Under the pieces are notes generated by a model. That model was given only the letters and a program-made list of their open reading frames with translations. It was not told where the DNA came from and made no database searches. Position numbers and translations under genes: made by a program. A stretch of DNA of 64,000 nucleotides from Desulfobacteraceae bacterium (GTDB lineage: Bacteria; Desulfobacterota; Desulfobacteria; Desulfobacterales; Desulfosarcinaceae): contig JABDIN010000036.1 in assembly GCA_013003715.1 (NCBI GenBank), forward strand, positions 85,387 through 149,386, written 5' to 3'. Position 1 is the stretch's first letter. The number at the start of each line of letters is the position of its first letter. Below, in pieces: positions 8,001-15,663 of the stretch.

Positions 8001-11000
8001 ATCCCGGTATCCAGCATTTCCGCGGGATAACCGGTGAGTTCGCTGACAATATCGAGCAGCACCGGTTCGATGGGTGATGAAGGTGCCTGGGATGCGGGGG
8101 CAGGTGTATCCACGGAAACGGTTTCCGCCGGGGGATTTTCAGGCGCCGGATCGCTCACCACGGCCACCGGTTCCTGATATTCAGACATCTGTCGAACGGC
8201 AGGCGCTTGTGTCCGGGGGGCACCCTGAAGACCATCGACCGGCGGAACAGGTTGGATTACCGGGGGCGCGGGAAGGTGTTCGCCAAGATCCAGCCCCAGG
8301 GTGGCTGCCGCCAATTGCTGGGTGCTGCGCATCATTTCCTGCAAGGTACGGTTGGCCTGCGTCTGGGTATCCAGGAATTTCTGATGGGCAAGTGCGGTTT
8401 GTTGCTGCAGTGCCTGCATGGATTGGAGTCCCTGTTGCACCACGGCGAGGGTTTCACTGATATGGGTTGATTTTTTCTTGTCGTCTATTGTCATCGAAGC
8501 GGCTCTTAAGGTGTTTGTCTTTGGTGATGGTCGATTGTTGCTGGTTTGGGGGCTTATTTCCACCCCCTGCAATGGAATTTTGCTGTTTTCCGGTTCTTGG
8601 CGGCTTGCCCCGGATTTTTTTTCCGATGCAGCGCGGGTTTCCTTCACCCGTTTGGGATCGATATAATTGGCACCGGTCATGGGCACCCTCATTTTAGGTT
8701 CGCTGCTAGCACGTGGCGCATCCTCCCATTGTGACAGGTCGACGTGGTGGCCGAAGGCTGCCAAGCGGCAAAGCACGGCGGCGAGATCTGCGACCCCGCT
8801 GTTTTTTCCCGCCGAGGCATCCACCGCCATAACCGCGTGTGGTTTATGGTCCAATATCGATCGAACAAGTCCGGTGAGAACCGGCTTCGGCCCCACTTCC
8901 ACAAATGTTCGAATGTCTTCCGAATACAGGTTTTCAATCTGCTCCTGAAACCGGACGGGATTGACAAGCTGATCCGCCAGAAGAGATTTGGCTGCCTTTG
9001 GGTCATCCGGATACCTGGATGCCGTCAGGTTGGCTTGCACCGGGACACTGCCGGGGGTCATGTGCACATTCCCGACAATGTCGGCAAATGGTTTGTGCGC
9101 GCTCCGGACCATCGGGCTGTGAAATGCCGCCGCCACCGGCAGTTTGATGTATCGCAGATTTTTTGTCTTGCACAGGGACATGGCAGCTTCAATGCCGCCG
9201 GTGGATCCTGAAAGCACACCTTGTTCCGGACCATTGCGATTGGCCACCATCACACCGTTGTCCAAGGTCTTTACCAGATTGTCCAATACCGTCAGCGGCG
9301 CCTTTACCGCCAACATGGTTCCCGGATCGCGGTCGTCTGTTTTGCCGGCGGCGGCCATGAGCCGTCCCCGTTGGACGGACAGGTCGAAAAAGGTGCCGTC
9401 ATCCATCCATCCCGCACTGCGAAGTGCTGTCAATTCGCCGTAGCTGTGTCCCAATACCGCGTCCGGTGATATGCCGAATCTTTCCAGAATCCGAAAATAC
9501 GCCAGGCTGACCGCTCCGATGGCCGGTTGGGCCGTATCCGTGCGTCGTAACCCGTCCTCCTGAATCCGGCTTTCGTGCGGTGAAGATGCGGGGCAGGGGA
9601 AAATGGCATCGCTGAGCAGCCTGTCCTTATCATAGTATTCATTGGCGGTTTCAATGGCACCAAATGCCTCGGGAAACATGCAGGCAAGGTCCAGCCCCAT
9701 ATTCACGTATTGGCTGCCCTGGCCGGGAAACATACAGGCGATCCGCCCCGGTTCATTGCCGCTGCCGAAGAAGATCTCCGCATCCGACCCACCCTTGTTA
9801 TCCGGGTCGTTCTGCAACAGGGCCTTCGCCGCCTCGGTTTTCCGGAGCCACTCCCGTCGGTCGTGGGCATTGCGAACAACCATGAGCAAACGGTATTGCG
9901 CGCCGGTGTTGAAGTGTTTCCGGGATGTGGCCGCAACCACCGGTAATTTCTCTATTGAGGTAACGGTGATTTCATCAGCCAAACTATTGAGTGAGGCTGA
10001 CAATGAATTATGATCACGGGCACCAAGGGCGATGATCTCGACACTGCCGTCCCAGGAAACCTGTTGCTTTTGGGGATGGTATTCTTCGATGGCCACATGG
10101 TAATTGCTGCCACCGAATCCGAATGCGCTGATGCCGGCGCGCCTCGGATGGCCGTTTCGGCTGAACCATGGGCGTTTCCGCGTATTCAAGTAAAACGGGC
10201 TATCCGGGATGTTCAATTTATCGTCCGGTGTATCGGCTTTCAAGGTTGGGGGCAGAACTTTATGATGAATGCCAAGAGCGGCTTTTATGAGGCCGGCCGA
10301 CCCGGCAGCCGCCTTGGCATGGCCTATCATGGATTTTACAGAACCCAAAGCGCGGCGATGCCCGTTGGATCCGTTTGTTGCAAAGACCCTTGTCAAGGCC
10401 TGAAATTCCACCTGATCGCCCACACGGGTGCCGGTACCGTGGGCTTCCACTAGGTCCACCGTGGAGGGATCGTACCCGGCGGTGGCGTAGCTGTGACGCA
10501 AGGCACGTTCCTGGCCATCGGGCAGGGGGGCGTAAATGCTTTGGGATTTACCATCGCTGGAGGAACCGATGCCGCGAATGACGGCATATATCCGATCGCC
10601 GTCTTTCTCGGCATCGGACAGGCGCTTGAGTACCATCAATCCCACACCTTCGCCCAGAACGGTACCGTCCGCCTCTTTGGAAAACGGGCGGATGTCACCG
10701 GTGGGGGACAATATGGCGGTTTTTGAAAAACACATGTGCATGAAGATATCGTTGAGCGTGTCCACGCCGCCGGTAACCACCATATGGCTGCGGTTGGCTG
10801 AAAGCTCAAGTATGGCGAGATTGATCGCGCTCATGGAACTGGCGCAGGCGGCATCCACTACACAATTGGTGCCGCGAAGGTCCAAACGATTGCAGATCCG
10901 GCCGGCAACGACATTGCCGAGAAGTCCTGGGAATGAATTCTCCTGCCAGGGTACATAGGTTTCTGCAATGCCTTGAACGATTTCTTCGGTCTTTTCAGGC

Positions 11001-11485
11001 TGAATACCGGCATCCTCCAGGGCTTTACGCCATTTCGGATGTCCCAGTCGCGAGCTCAGGGGGATCACAAGTTCCTGAGTGCCGGTAACACCGAGAATTA
11101 CACTGGTGCGATCCCTGTCAAATTCGCGTCCACTGCCATATCCCGCATCTTCCAGGGCGTGTTTGGCGGCCAGCAGGCCCAACAGTTGTGAAGTATCCGT
11201 GGCTTCCAGCGCGTTGGGCGGAATGCCGAATTCCGTGGGATCAAAATCAACCGGCGATAAATACCCGCCCCGGTTGCAATAAATGTGATCCGGGCGTTTG
11301 GGGTCTCGATCAAAGTAGTCATTCAGGTGATCATGGGTTCCGGGCGGGTCCGTGATACCGTCGATCCCGTTTAGCAATAATCGCCAATAGCTTTTAAGAT
11401 CGGATGATTTGGCAAAAAAGCATCCCATCCCCACGATCGCTATGGGAGCTATGGACCCCTTGTTTTCGTAAGATACTGTTTTCAA
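5057..11485 (-). CDS. PfaA-like iterative type I synthase, KS-AT-ACP-ACP-KR-DH
   Basis: A 2142-residue multidomain acyl/polyketide synthase. Ketosynthase about 11-465: active Cys214 (DAACASS), His349 (EAHGTGT), His389 (SMIGHAKA). Acyltransferase about 580-900: MFPGQGSQ, Ser681 in GHSYGE, His789. A Gln-rich helical linker lies at about 1005-1065. Two carrier domains, about 1140-1210 and 1240-1312, carry phosphopantetheine Ser1172 and Ser1274 in LGIDSIKRVE. Ketoreductase about 1370-1830: NADPH loop SGGARGVTAA, SS near 1738, Tyr1752 in DYAMAN. Hotdog dehydratase about 1860-2125 keeps both catalytic motifs, His1877 in HxxxGxxxxP and Asp2050 in DAAFQ. There is no thioesterase or reductive release domain. 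Translation must begin at TTG 11485, as no ATG precedes the KS; AGG lies 8 bases upstream. KS and carrier features resemble PfaA of PUFA synthases, but PfaB and PfaC are absent here. The FAH gene follows; a PfaD homologue lies beyond a divergent regulator. Confidence 0.93.
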   Translation of the reverse strand: MKTVSYENKGSIAPIAIVGMGCFFAKSSDLKSYWRLLLNGIDGITDPPGTHDHLNDYFDRDPKRPDHIYCNRGGYLSPVDFDPTEFGIPPNALEATDTSQLLGLLAAKHALEDAGYGSGREFDRDRTSVILGVTGTQELVIPLSSRLGHPKWRKALEDAGIQPEKTEEIVQGIAETYVPWQENSFPGLLGNVVAGRICNRLDLRGTNCVVDAACASSMSAINLAILELSANRSHMVVTGGVDTLNDIFMHMCFSKTAILSPTGDIRPFSKEADGTVLGEGVGLMVLKRLSDAEKDGDRIYAVIRGIGSSSDGKSQSIYAPLPDGQERALRHSYATAGYDPSTVDLVEAHGTGTRVGDQVEFQALTRVFATNGSNGHRRALGSVKSMIGHAKAAAGSAGLIKAALGIHHKVLPPTLKADTPDDKLNIPDSPFYLNTRKRPWFSRNGHPRRAGISAFGFGGSNYHVAIEEYHPQKQQVSWDGSVEIIALGARDHNSLSASLNSLADEITVTSIEKLPVVAATSRKHFNTGAQYRLLMVVRNAHDRREWLRKTEAAKALLQNDPDNKGGSDAEIFFGSGNEPGRIACMFPGQGSQYVNMGLDLACMFPEAFGAIETANEYYDKDRLLSDAIFPCPASSPHESRIQEDGLRRTDTAQPAIGAVSLAYFRILERFGISPDAVLGHSYGELTALRSAGWMDDGTFFDLSVQRGRLMAAAGKTDDRDPGTMLAVKAPLTVLDNLVKTLDNGVMVANRNGPEQGVLSGSTGGIEAAMSLCKTKNLRYIKLPVAAAFHSPMVRSAHKPFADIVGNVHMTPGSVPVQANLTASRYPDDPKAAKSLLADQLVNPVRFQEQIENLYSEDIRTFVEVGPKPVLTGLVRSILDHKPHAVMAVDASAGKNSGVADLAAVLCRLAAFGHHVDLSQWEDAPRASSEPKMRVPMTGANYIDPKRVKETRAASEKKSGASRQEPENSKIPLQGVEISPQTSNNRPSPKTNTLRAASMTIDDKKKSTHISETLAVVQQGLQSMQALQQQTALAHQKFLDTQTQANRTLQEMMRSTQQLAAATLGLDLGEHLPAPPVIQPVPPVDGLQGAPRTQAPAVRQMSEYQEPVAVVSDPAPENPPAETVSVDTPAPASQAPSSPIEPVLLDIVSELTGYPAEMLDTGMDIEADLGIDSIKRVEILSTLEERMPGLPQVTPDMMGTLKTLGQIVAYLSTGSHQAAPAPQAAQPQVPASMPNPIPDTKIRDTLVHIVSELTGYPADMLDTGMDIEADLGIDSIKRVEILSTLEERMPGLPQVTPDMMGTLKTLGQIVEFLSAGEPASQQDTTAVPAAAIAAGARDDVAEIASESIIHPERRMVTPVMSPLETAEMGILDKTRKTLIVGDGTGFDRSLCAAFEADGYPVQCIEVDHPLPDVHPAEIAGVMVLPGVDALRAFQVARHFGPDLNGAAENAPTFFLTISRMDGSFGFSESKPGCTIDHPEQGALAGLTKTADIEWQKVICRALDIDPQWGDDKAVGRAIIREIVHAHKNGSVEIGLGKDHRIALSLTTAPVPDGDLDLGAGDVVVVSGGARGVTAASISALSKAAPVTFILLGRSPEPATEPIWLNGISGEADMKSAILRNQFPDTKISPKQLESVFSGHLANRQIRNTLNDLREAGAKAHYHSVDIRQQEAVTQILETVRAEHGPVRALIHGAGVLEDRLIVEKTDDQFQRVLSTKVDGLSTLLQAVASDALSHIVLFSSVSARMGNKGQADYAMANEILNKTALREASLRPDCRVVSINWGPWDGGMVSPALKREFEKNDISLINVDAGAKHMVMEMSCAPDSGSVEVVVGNMMTGRLRTTSASLHVLADKENTGSPLSLFQERHIDLREYPILEAHQLDGKPVVPFALLTEWLGQSALHENPGLMLRGIDDMRLLNGIKLDEDKKTIRMLTGKASKCEDAWEVWVEIQNGNGNDGEMVHSRAKAVLSETLPEPPVFTGVIPENGNRTPMNVPDIYEKVLFHKDPLKGIQEVLSCTESGLTARLLPAPSPEVWMRSPLRSRWIGDPLILDAAFQMASVWCYEHKGMVSLPSYAASYRQYRSQFPSEPVTAVLEVTGTAAHKMTGNFTFLDRNLQVIAQMTGYEAVMDASLYAAFKPERSKAA
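7552..8068 (-). repeat. Tandem DNA duplication encoding the two carrier domains
   Basis: The two ACP-coding units repeat with a 306-base period (102 residues). The cores are almost identical at the DNA level, with mostly synonymous differences, across roughly 190 bases each. The copies share DTGMDIEADLGIDSIKR and everything through the end of helix IV. The linkers around them are unrelated Pro/Ala-rich sequence. This suggests recent duplication or ongoing gene conversion within the synthase gene. Carrier number varies widely in PfaA-type enzymes by the same kind of repeat change. Confidence 0.9.
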
Positions 11486-11532
11486 ATGTAATACCTATTT
11501 TAACACGTATGTATATTTATGATTAAGATATA

Positions 11533-11561
11533 ACAATACTGCATAAGCTATTGATTTTCAA
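11533..11561 (-). promoter_or_regulatory. Candidate sigma-70 promoter for the synthase gene
   Basis: On the minus strand TTGAAA (11561-11556) and TATTGT (11538-11533) are separated by exactly 17 bases, in the AT-rich divergent region. Transcription would start near 11525 and leave a leader of about 40 bases before TTG 11485. Five of six and four of six consensus matches; not tested. Confidence 0.4.
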
Positions 11562-11585
11562 GTATTGACCAAAAATAATTAGATG

Positions 11586-11601
11586 TGATATTGGTATATC
11601 A
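11586..11601. promoter_or_regulatory. Palindrome TGATAT-TGGT-ATATCA, candidate operator
   Basis: A perfect 6-base inverted repeat with a 4-base spacer, just upstream of the ribosome site of the divergent HTH protein gene and about 100 bases from the synthase start. Its position suits autoregulation by that protein and joint control of both directions. AT-rich sequence makes chance palindromes common, so this is a candidate only. Confidence 0.35.
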
Positions 11602-11619
11602 ACTTATCAAGGAGTGATT

Positions 11620-12192
11620 TTGATTAAATTCTACACTAATCGTGAATTGGCGGCATTTTTAGATATAAATCTTGCCAAGTGGAAAAGATGGTCCAGGGAA
11701 TTTTTACCACCGGATCCATTGGGAGGATTACAATCAGGTTATGCGCGCCAATACAGCAGTAAAGACGCATTCAAAGTCTTTCTGGGTGGGTACATGGTGT
11801 CGGAAATGAAATTGGCCGTTGCGGAAGCGCGGCGGATTCTGGCGGATTTGGGCAGTTGGTTGAAGGACAATGGTTTCTATGAATTGAGAGCCAACGGGAA
11901 AACAGAAACGGTCTCCGATAACAATCCGGTGAAGGAATATACCATCAGAGTATGTCCGGTGGAAGGTGATCCGATAAAACCGCCATTGTTTTTATACCGT
12001 ATCGACGGGCTTATGGAACGGACACGGATCGACCACGGGGGACTTTCCGCGGTCAAATATATTTTTTTTGAAACATGGTTGGGTTATGAAACGGACCGTA
12101 AAGCGGTTGAATCGAACATCTCGGACAAGCGGATCCCCATCACCCGCCTGAAAGATCATTTTTTGGATAAGATCGGCATTAAAATTATGTGA
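11620..12192 (+). CDS. MerR-like HTH protein, probable regulator of the lipid synthase locus
   Basis: A protein of about 191 residues. The N-terminal 70 residues (YTNRELAAFLDINLAKWKRW, then YARQYSSKDAFKVFLGGYM) look like a winged helix-turn-helix of the MerR type, with the predicted second helix pair in SEMKLAVAEARRIL. The rest has no domain I recognise; it includes KEYTIRVCPVEG, FLYRIDG and a beta-rich stretch that could be a ligand or dimerisation module. AAGGAG at 11608-11613 sits 6 bases from TTG 11620, so I start there rather than at the GTG overlapping the ribosome site. It is divergent from the synthase and convergent with the PfaD gene, that is, between the two enzyme genes. A regulatory role is inferred from HTH plus position; the exact family is unsure. 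Confidence 0.65.
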   Translation: MIKFYTNRELAAFLDINLAKWKRWSREFLPPDPLGGLQSGYARQYSSKDAFKVFLGGYMVSEMKLAVAEARRILADLGSWLKDNGFYELRANGKTETVSDNNPVKEYTIRVCPVEGDPIKPPLFLYRIDGLMERTRIDHGGLSAVKYIFFETWLGYETDRKAVESNISDKRIPITRLKDHFLDKIGIKIM

Positions 12193-12226
12193 GCGATGTG
12201 TATACAGTTTTTTTTGATTATCGCCG

Positions 12227-13870
12227 CTATACATCATTGCACAGCTTTTCACGGATGGTGTCCATGGTCATGGGGCGTGTGGTACCGGTGGATTGTGGAA
12301 ACCACACGGCCTGATGCCGCAACATGCCGATGCGTGTGATAATTGCGGCGCCGAACATTAAATTATGGGCCACTGTTACCGTCCTGCGATTCTCCGGTTT
12401 TTCCAGGAAGCTTCCCTTGACCCATTGATTGAAGGCCCCCATACCCGGCCCGCACCAGATCTGGTAGTCGATAACACGGGATGCGTCGCCCCGGGTCGCC
12501 CAACCCGACGATTGCCCGAGATAGGACCGAAACACCAGGGCCATTTTATGCTTTGGATTATCCTCGGCACGACGGATCTGTTCAGGATCACGGATATTGA
12601 AAAAAGCCCGGGTTTTTTCCCATTCCTCGGCAAAACTTTTCCGGAAAAAGTCCTTTTCCAGCGTGGCCCGTATCGTTGCGGGAATCTGCTCATACATGTC
12701 GTGGGTTCGATAGAGGTCGTATAATTTGGCGGCGCGCATGGAGAACATGGTTCCGCGCTTGAGAACTTGTACCTTTACGCCCAGTTCAAACATGTCCGCG
12801 GCCGGCGCCATGGTGACATCCGCCTGTTGGGCCGCGCACAGCATTTTTCGCACCGGTTCCGATGTGCCGGCCTCCGTGCAGGACTGGTTGATCGAACCGG
12901 TCAACACATAGGCCGCTCCCATGGCAAATGCTGCCGCGGCCGCTTCCGGCGTGGCTATCCCGCCGCCCAATCCAACATGAACCGGCTGGTCGAACCGGTG
13001 TTGTGCGACCAATTCGTCTCGCAGTGTAATCATGGTCGGCAGTAAGGTCAGCGCCGGCCGGTTATCCGTATGTCCCCCGGAATCCGCTTCGGCCGTCACC
13101 GCATCAGCCATGGGAATCCGGCTGGCCAATTCAGCCTCGTCCCTTGTAATCAAGCCTTTATCCATTAAACCGCTGATGAGTTTTCCGGCCGGCGGGGCCA
13201 TAAATTTACGGGCCACCTCCACCCGCGACACCTTGGCCACGATACGGTTGGGAACCATTATCCCACCGGAGGTGTTACGAAGGACACCTTTTATGCGAAA
13301 ATAAACCAGGGCGGGGGTGAGATCCAGGTAGGCCGATGCGCTGATCAGATTGATTCCATGTTTGAGATAGCGGTTGACCGTCTCCCACTCGAGTGTCATT
13401 TCATTGGGGCTATGAATCAGATTGAATCCATATGGGAATTTTGCTTCGAATCGGGATAGCCGGATGATGGCGGCCTCAATCTCATCGGGCAACAAACCGG
13501 CCGCCCCGAAAAAGCCGATCATGCCGGCCCGTCCTGCGGCCTCGACCATCTCAACGGATGTGATGCCGTTGGCCATGGCGCCGCAGACATAAGCGTAACG
13601 GATGCCCAGAAGATTTTTTAATCCCGGATCGCCGAGTTTGTCCGGATGAAGCGGCGGTGCATAGGCGATCAATGGACGTTCATTCTCGCCGGCTTCCCGG
13701 TTTTTTCCCATTATGGCCGTCCCGCTGGTGGTGATTCCCGGACGGCCATCGACGTCAACGATGTAAATCGGGTCCAACAGACGTTCGAGGGTATCCCGGA
13801 TGTGACGGTCTTCGGTGACCGGTGATTGGGATTCGGGAATCCAGATGCCGTGATTCGTTGCAGACGCCAA
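12227..13870 (-). CDS. pfaD: PfaD-family enoyl reductase (FMN-dependent, trans-acting)
   Basis: A 547-residue TIM-barrel flavoprotein of the PfaD/2-nitropropane dioxygenase type, the stand-alone enoyl reductase of PUFA synthases and trans-AT polyketide systems. Features seen: GIRYAYVCGAMANGITSVEMV (FMN-proximal region), AEADSGGHTDNRP near residues 260-272, the phosphate loop GLGGGIATPEA at about 300-310, then GAAYVLTGSINQSCTEAG and a long helical C-terminus ending in the GPGMGAFNQW region that is characteristic of PfaD. The start is TTG 13870 with AAAAGGA 9 bases upstream. It lies on the same strand as the synthase but is separated from it by the divergent HTH gene, so it needs its own promoter in 13871-14141. 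Together with the synthase it would allow complete reduction of each added unit. Confidence 0.93.
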   Translation of the reverse strand: MASATNHGIWIPESQSPVTEDRHIRDTLERLLDPIYIVDVDGRPGITTSGTAIMGKNREAGENERPLIAYAPPLHPDKLGDPGLKNLLGIRYAYVCGAMANGITSVEMVEAAGRAGMIGFFGAAGLLPDEIEAAIIRLSRFEAKFPYGFNLIHSPNEMTLEWETVNRYLKHGINLISASAYLDLTPALVYFRIKGVLRNTSGGIMVPNRIVAKVSRVEVARKFMAPPAGKLISGLMDKGLITRDEAELASRIPMADAVTAEADSGGHTDNRPALTLLPTMITLRDELVAQHRFDQPVHVGLGGGIATPEAAAAAFAMGAAYVLTGSINQSCTEAGTSEPVRKMLCAAQQADVTMAPAADMFELGVKVQVLKRGTMFSMRAAKLYDLYRTHDMYEQIPATIRATLEKDFFRKSFAEEWEKTRAFFNIRDPEQIRRAEDNPKHKMALVFRSYLGQSSGWATRGDASRVIDYQIWCGPGMGAFNQWVKGSFLEKPENRRTVTVAHNLMFGAAIITRIGMLRHQAVWFPQSTGTTRPMTMDTIREKLCNDV

Positions 13871-14141
13871 ATTATAGTTCCTTTTGTGAAGTTATGCCGG
13901 ATCGCGTGGATACGGGTGAGTCGCGTGGTGGCTATAAACCATAAATTTATCAAATGTGTCAAGCAGGTGTATCAGCGCTATCCGGGCGATCGCATGTAGG
14001 TTTTACATGCGATCAGATGCGTTAAAATATGGGTATGCGTTGATACAAGGCACGATTACAATTTTCAAATTACAAAATCAAAATGCCAAATGGGGGAATA
14101 GTGCCGACTTATATATCCGCCATGGGATTTATCATTCATGT

Positions 14142-15053
14142 TTACGGCCGGGGATGATATTTCCGGTGAATTTTCGATAGCTGGTGCCTGGCCACATGCG
14201 TGTATATCTGAGTGGTCGAAATATCCACATGTCCCAACATGACCTGAACGGCCCGCAGATCCGCACCGCCTTCAAGGAGATGGCTGGCAAAGGAATGGCG
14301 CAGCGTATGCGGCGTCACATTTTCGGATAGGCCTGCCTGTCGGGAATATTTTCGCAGCAATTTCCAGAATCCCTGGCGGGTCATGGGCTTGCCGGCGCGG
14401 GCAGGGAACAGAACATTGCTGGTCAGACCCTTTAACAGTGTTTTGCGGGCATTGTCGATGAAGATATCGATTTTGCGTTGCGCCGTCATGTTGATGGGCA
14501 CCACGCGTTCTTTATTGCCTTTACCAAGAACCTTGACGAAACATGCTTCCAGGTTGATGTCCAGTACCTTGAGGTTGATCAACTCCGAAACGCGAAGCCC
14601 TGCCGCATAGAGCAGTTCCAGCATCGCGGCATCCCGTTGTCCTGTTTTTTTTTTTGTGTCCGGGGCGTCGAGCAGCAGAGCTACCTGGTCGGCGGACAAT
14701 ACATCGGGCAGATGCAAACCGGTTTTCGGCAAATCAACGATCTCTGCCGGGTTGGTATTCATGATGTTTTCCCGGTTCAGATATTTATAGAATCCACGAA
14801 TGGTGACGATGTGTCTGGCGCGGGTTCGGGCACCCAGTCCGGCATCTCGCATGGCAATCATATATTTAAGGATCACCGATGCCTCTGTGTCCTGGATGCG
14901 GGAAACGCCACTTTGATTCAAATATTCCAGGAAGTGTTTCAAATCACTGCCGTATGATTCAAGTGTGGATCTGGACAATCCCTTCTCAATCAACAGAAAA
15001 GCGGTATATTTATCGGTGAGATCGTCGAATTGATTATGGCCTGCCTGAACCAA
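14142..15053 (-). CDS. xerD: Tyrosine recombinase XerD/XerC
   Basis: A 303-residue site-specific recombinase of the Xer size class. N-terminal SAM-like domain (YTAFLLIEKGLSRSTLESY) binds the core site. The catalytic domain shows the Arg in AAGLRVSEL, Lys in GKGNKERVVP, HTLRHSFASHL, the second His in LGHVDISTTQ and the nucleophile in IYTHV. It resolves chromosome dimers at dif with its partner in the family; the arrangement is housekeeping rather than phage-like. The start is TTG 15053 with GGAG 7 bases upstream; no ATG is available before the N-terminal domain. XerD is preferred over XerC from overall similarity, but the two are hard to tell apart by eye. Confidence 0.9.
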   Translation of the reverse strand: MVQAGHNQFDDLTDKYTAFLLIEKGLSRSTLESYGSDLKHFLEYLNQSGVSRIQDTEASVILKYMIAMRDAGLGARTRARHIVTIRGFYKYLNRENIMNTNPAEIVDLPKTGLHLPDVLSADQVALLLDAPDTKKKTGQRDAAMLELLYAAGLRVSELINLKVLDINLEACFVKVLGKGNKERVVPINMTAQRKIDIFIDNARKTLLKGLTSNVLFPARAGKPMTRQGFWKLLRKYSRQAGLSENVTPHTLRHSFASHLLEGGADLRAVQVMLGHVDISTTQIYTHVARHQLSKIHRKYHPRP

Positions 15054-15237
15054 GGGGTTGCTCCATCGTAAATGTGAGGTCCTGAATGCGACTAAACTTC
15101 AGACCTTTATAAGCTGCCGGCGTTGTGAGATCAATACCAATATCGGGTTGCAATTTGGCACGGATATCTCTACCATTCGACCCTAACAACCCAAGACACC
15201 CCGGTATTCTGAAATACCATCGATAAACAGGGACCCC

Positions 15238-15624
15238 ATGCATATTTTAACCCATAAAAGGATTGACCGGACACTGGTTGGAAAGCCTCTGTTCATGTCC
15301 AACGGCGTGAGCCGTGTGGAATTGCTGACCACTGCCGCCATGGCGGCTGACGACGCTGGTTTGGTACACGGTGGATTCATTTTCGGGCTTGCGGATTATG
15401 CGGCCATGTTGGCTGTGAATCACCCCCATGTGGTTCTCGGCGGCGCAGAGGTAAAATTCCTTTTGCCCGTTCGGGTGGATCGGACCATCACCGCTCATGC
15501 CCAGACCCGGGAAATATCCGGTAAAAAGCATATGGTGAGTGTTACCCTGAAGTGTGGTGATGAGGCCGTATTTCACGGCACCTTTACCTGTTTCGTCCTG
15601 GATAAACACGTATTGTCGCCATAA
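15238..15624 (+). CDS. Hotdog-fold thioesterase
   Basis: A 128-residue single hotdog domain. AGLVHGGFIFGLADYAAMLAVN matches the PaaI/YiiD-like thioesterase signature (VHGG followed by a long helix with LADYA), and VVLGGAEVKFLLPV plus the final strands complete the fold. Members hydrolyse acyl-CoA or acyl-carrier thioesters. Only 24 bases separate it from the recC ORF, but the nearby synthase locus lacks its own release domain, so a role in acyl release there is possible though not shown. The substrate is not predictable. Confidence 0.8.
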   Translation: MHILTHKRIDRTLVGKPLFMSNGVSRVELLTTAAMAADDAGLVHGGFIFGLADYAAMLAVNHPHVVLGGAEVKFLLPVRVDRTITAHAQTREISGKKHMVSVTLKCGDEAVFHGTFTCFVLDKHVLSP

Positions 15625-15663
15625 GATTTTCTTCATTGCCAACAACGAATGGTATTCACATCC

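Noticed and set aside
5132..11282. Many rightward open frames of 60-150 codons inside the synthase gene
   Set aside because: They lie opposite a multidomain protein with intact motifs throughout; they reflect GC-biased codons and have no recognisable content.
5057..13870. A complete omega-3 PUFA synthase
   Set aside because: PfaB and PfaC (KS-CLF, FabA-like dehydratases) are absent from the window, so the name PUFA synthase is not supported for the product.
14142..15053. Phage integrase and attachment site
   Set aside because: Size and motifs are those of housekeeping XerC/D, and no tRNA-end repeat or phage gene is nearby.
15034..15243. Leftward 69-codon ORF upstream of xerD
   Set aside because: It overlaps xerD in another frame, has no recognisable domain and no ribosome site; kept out although a small peptide cannot be excluded.
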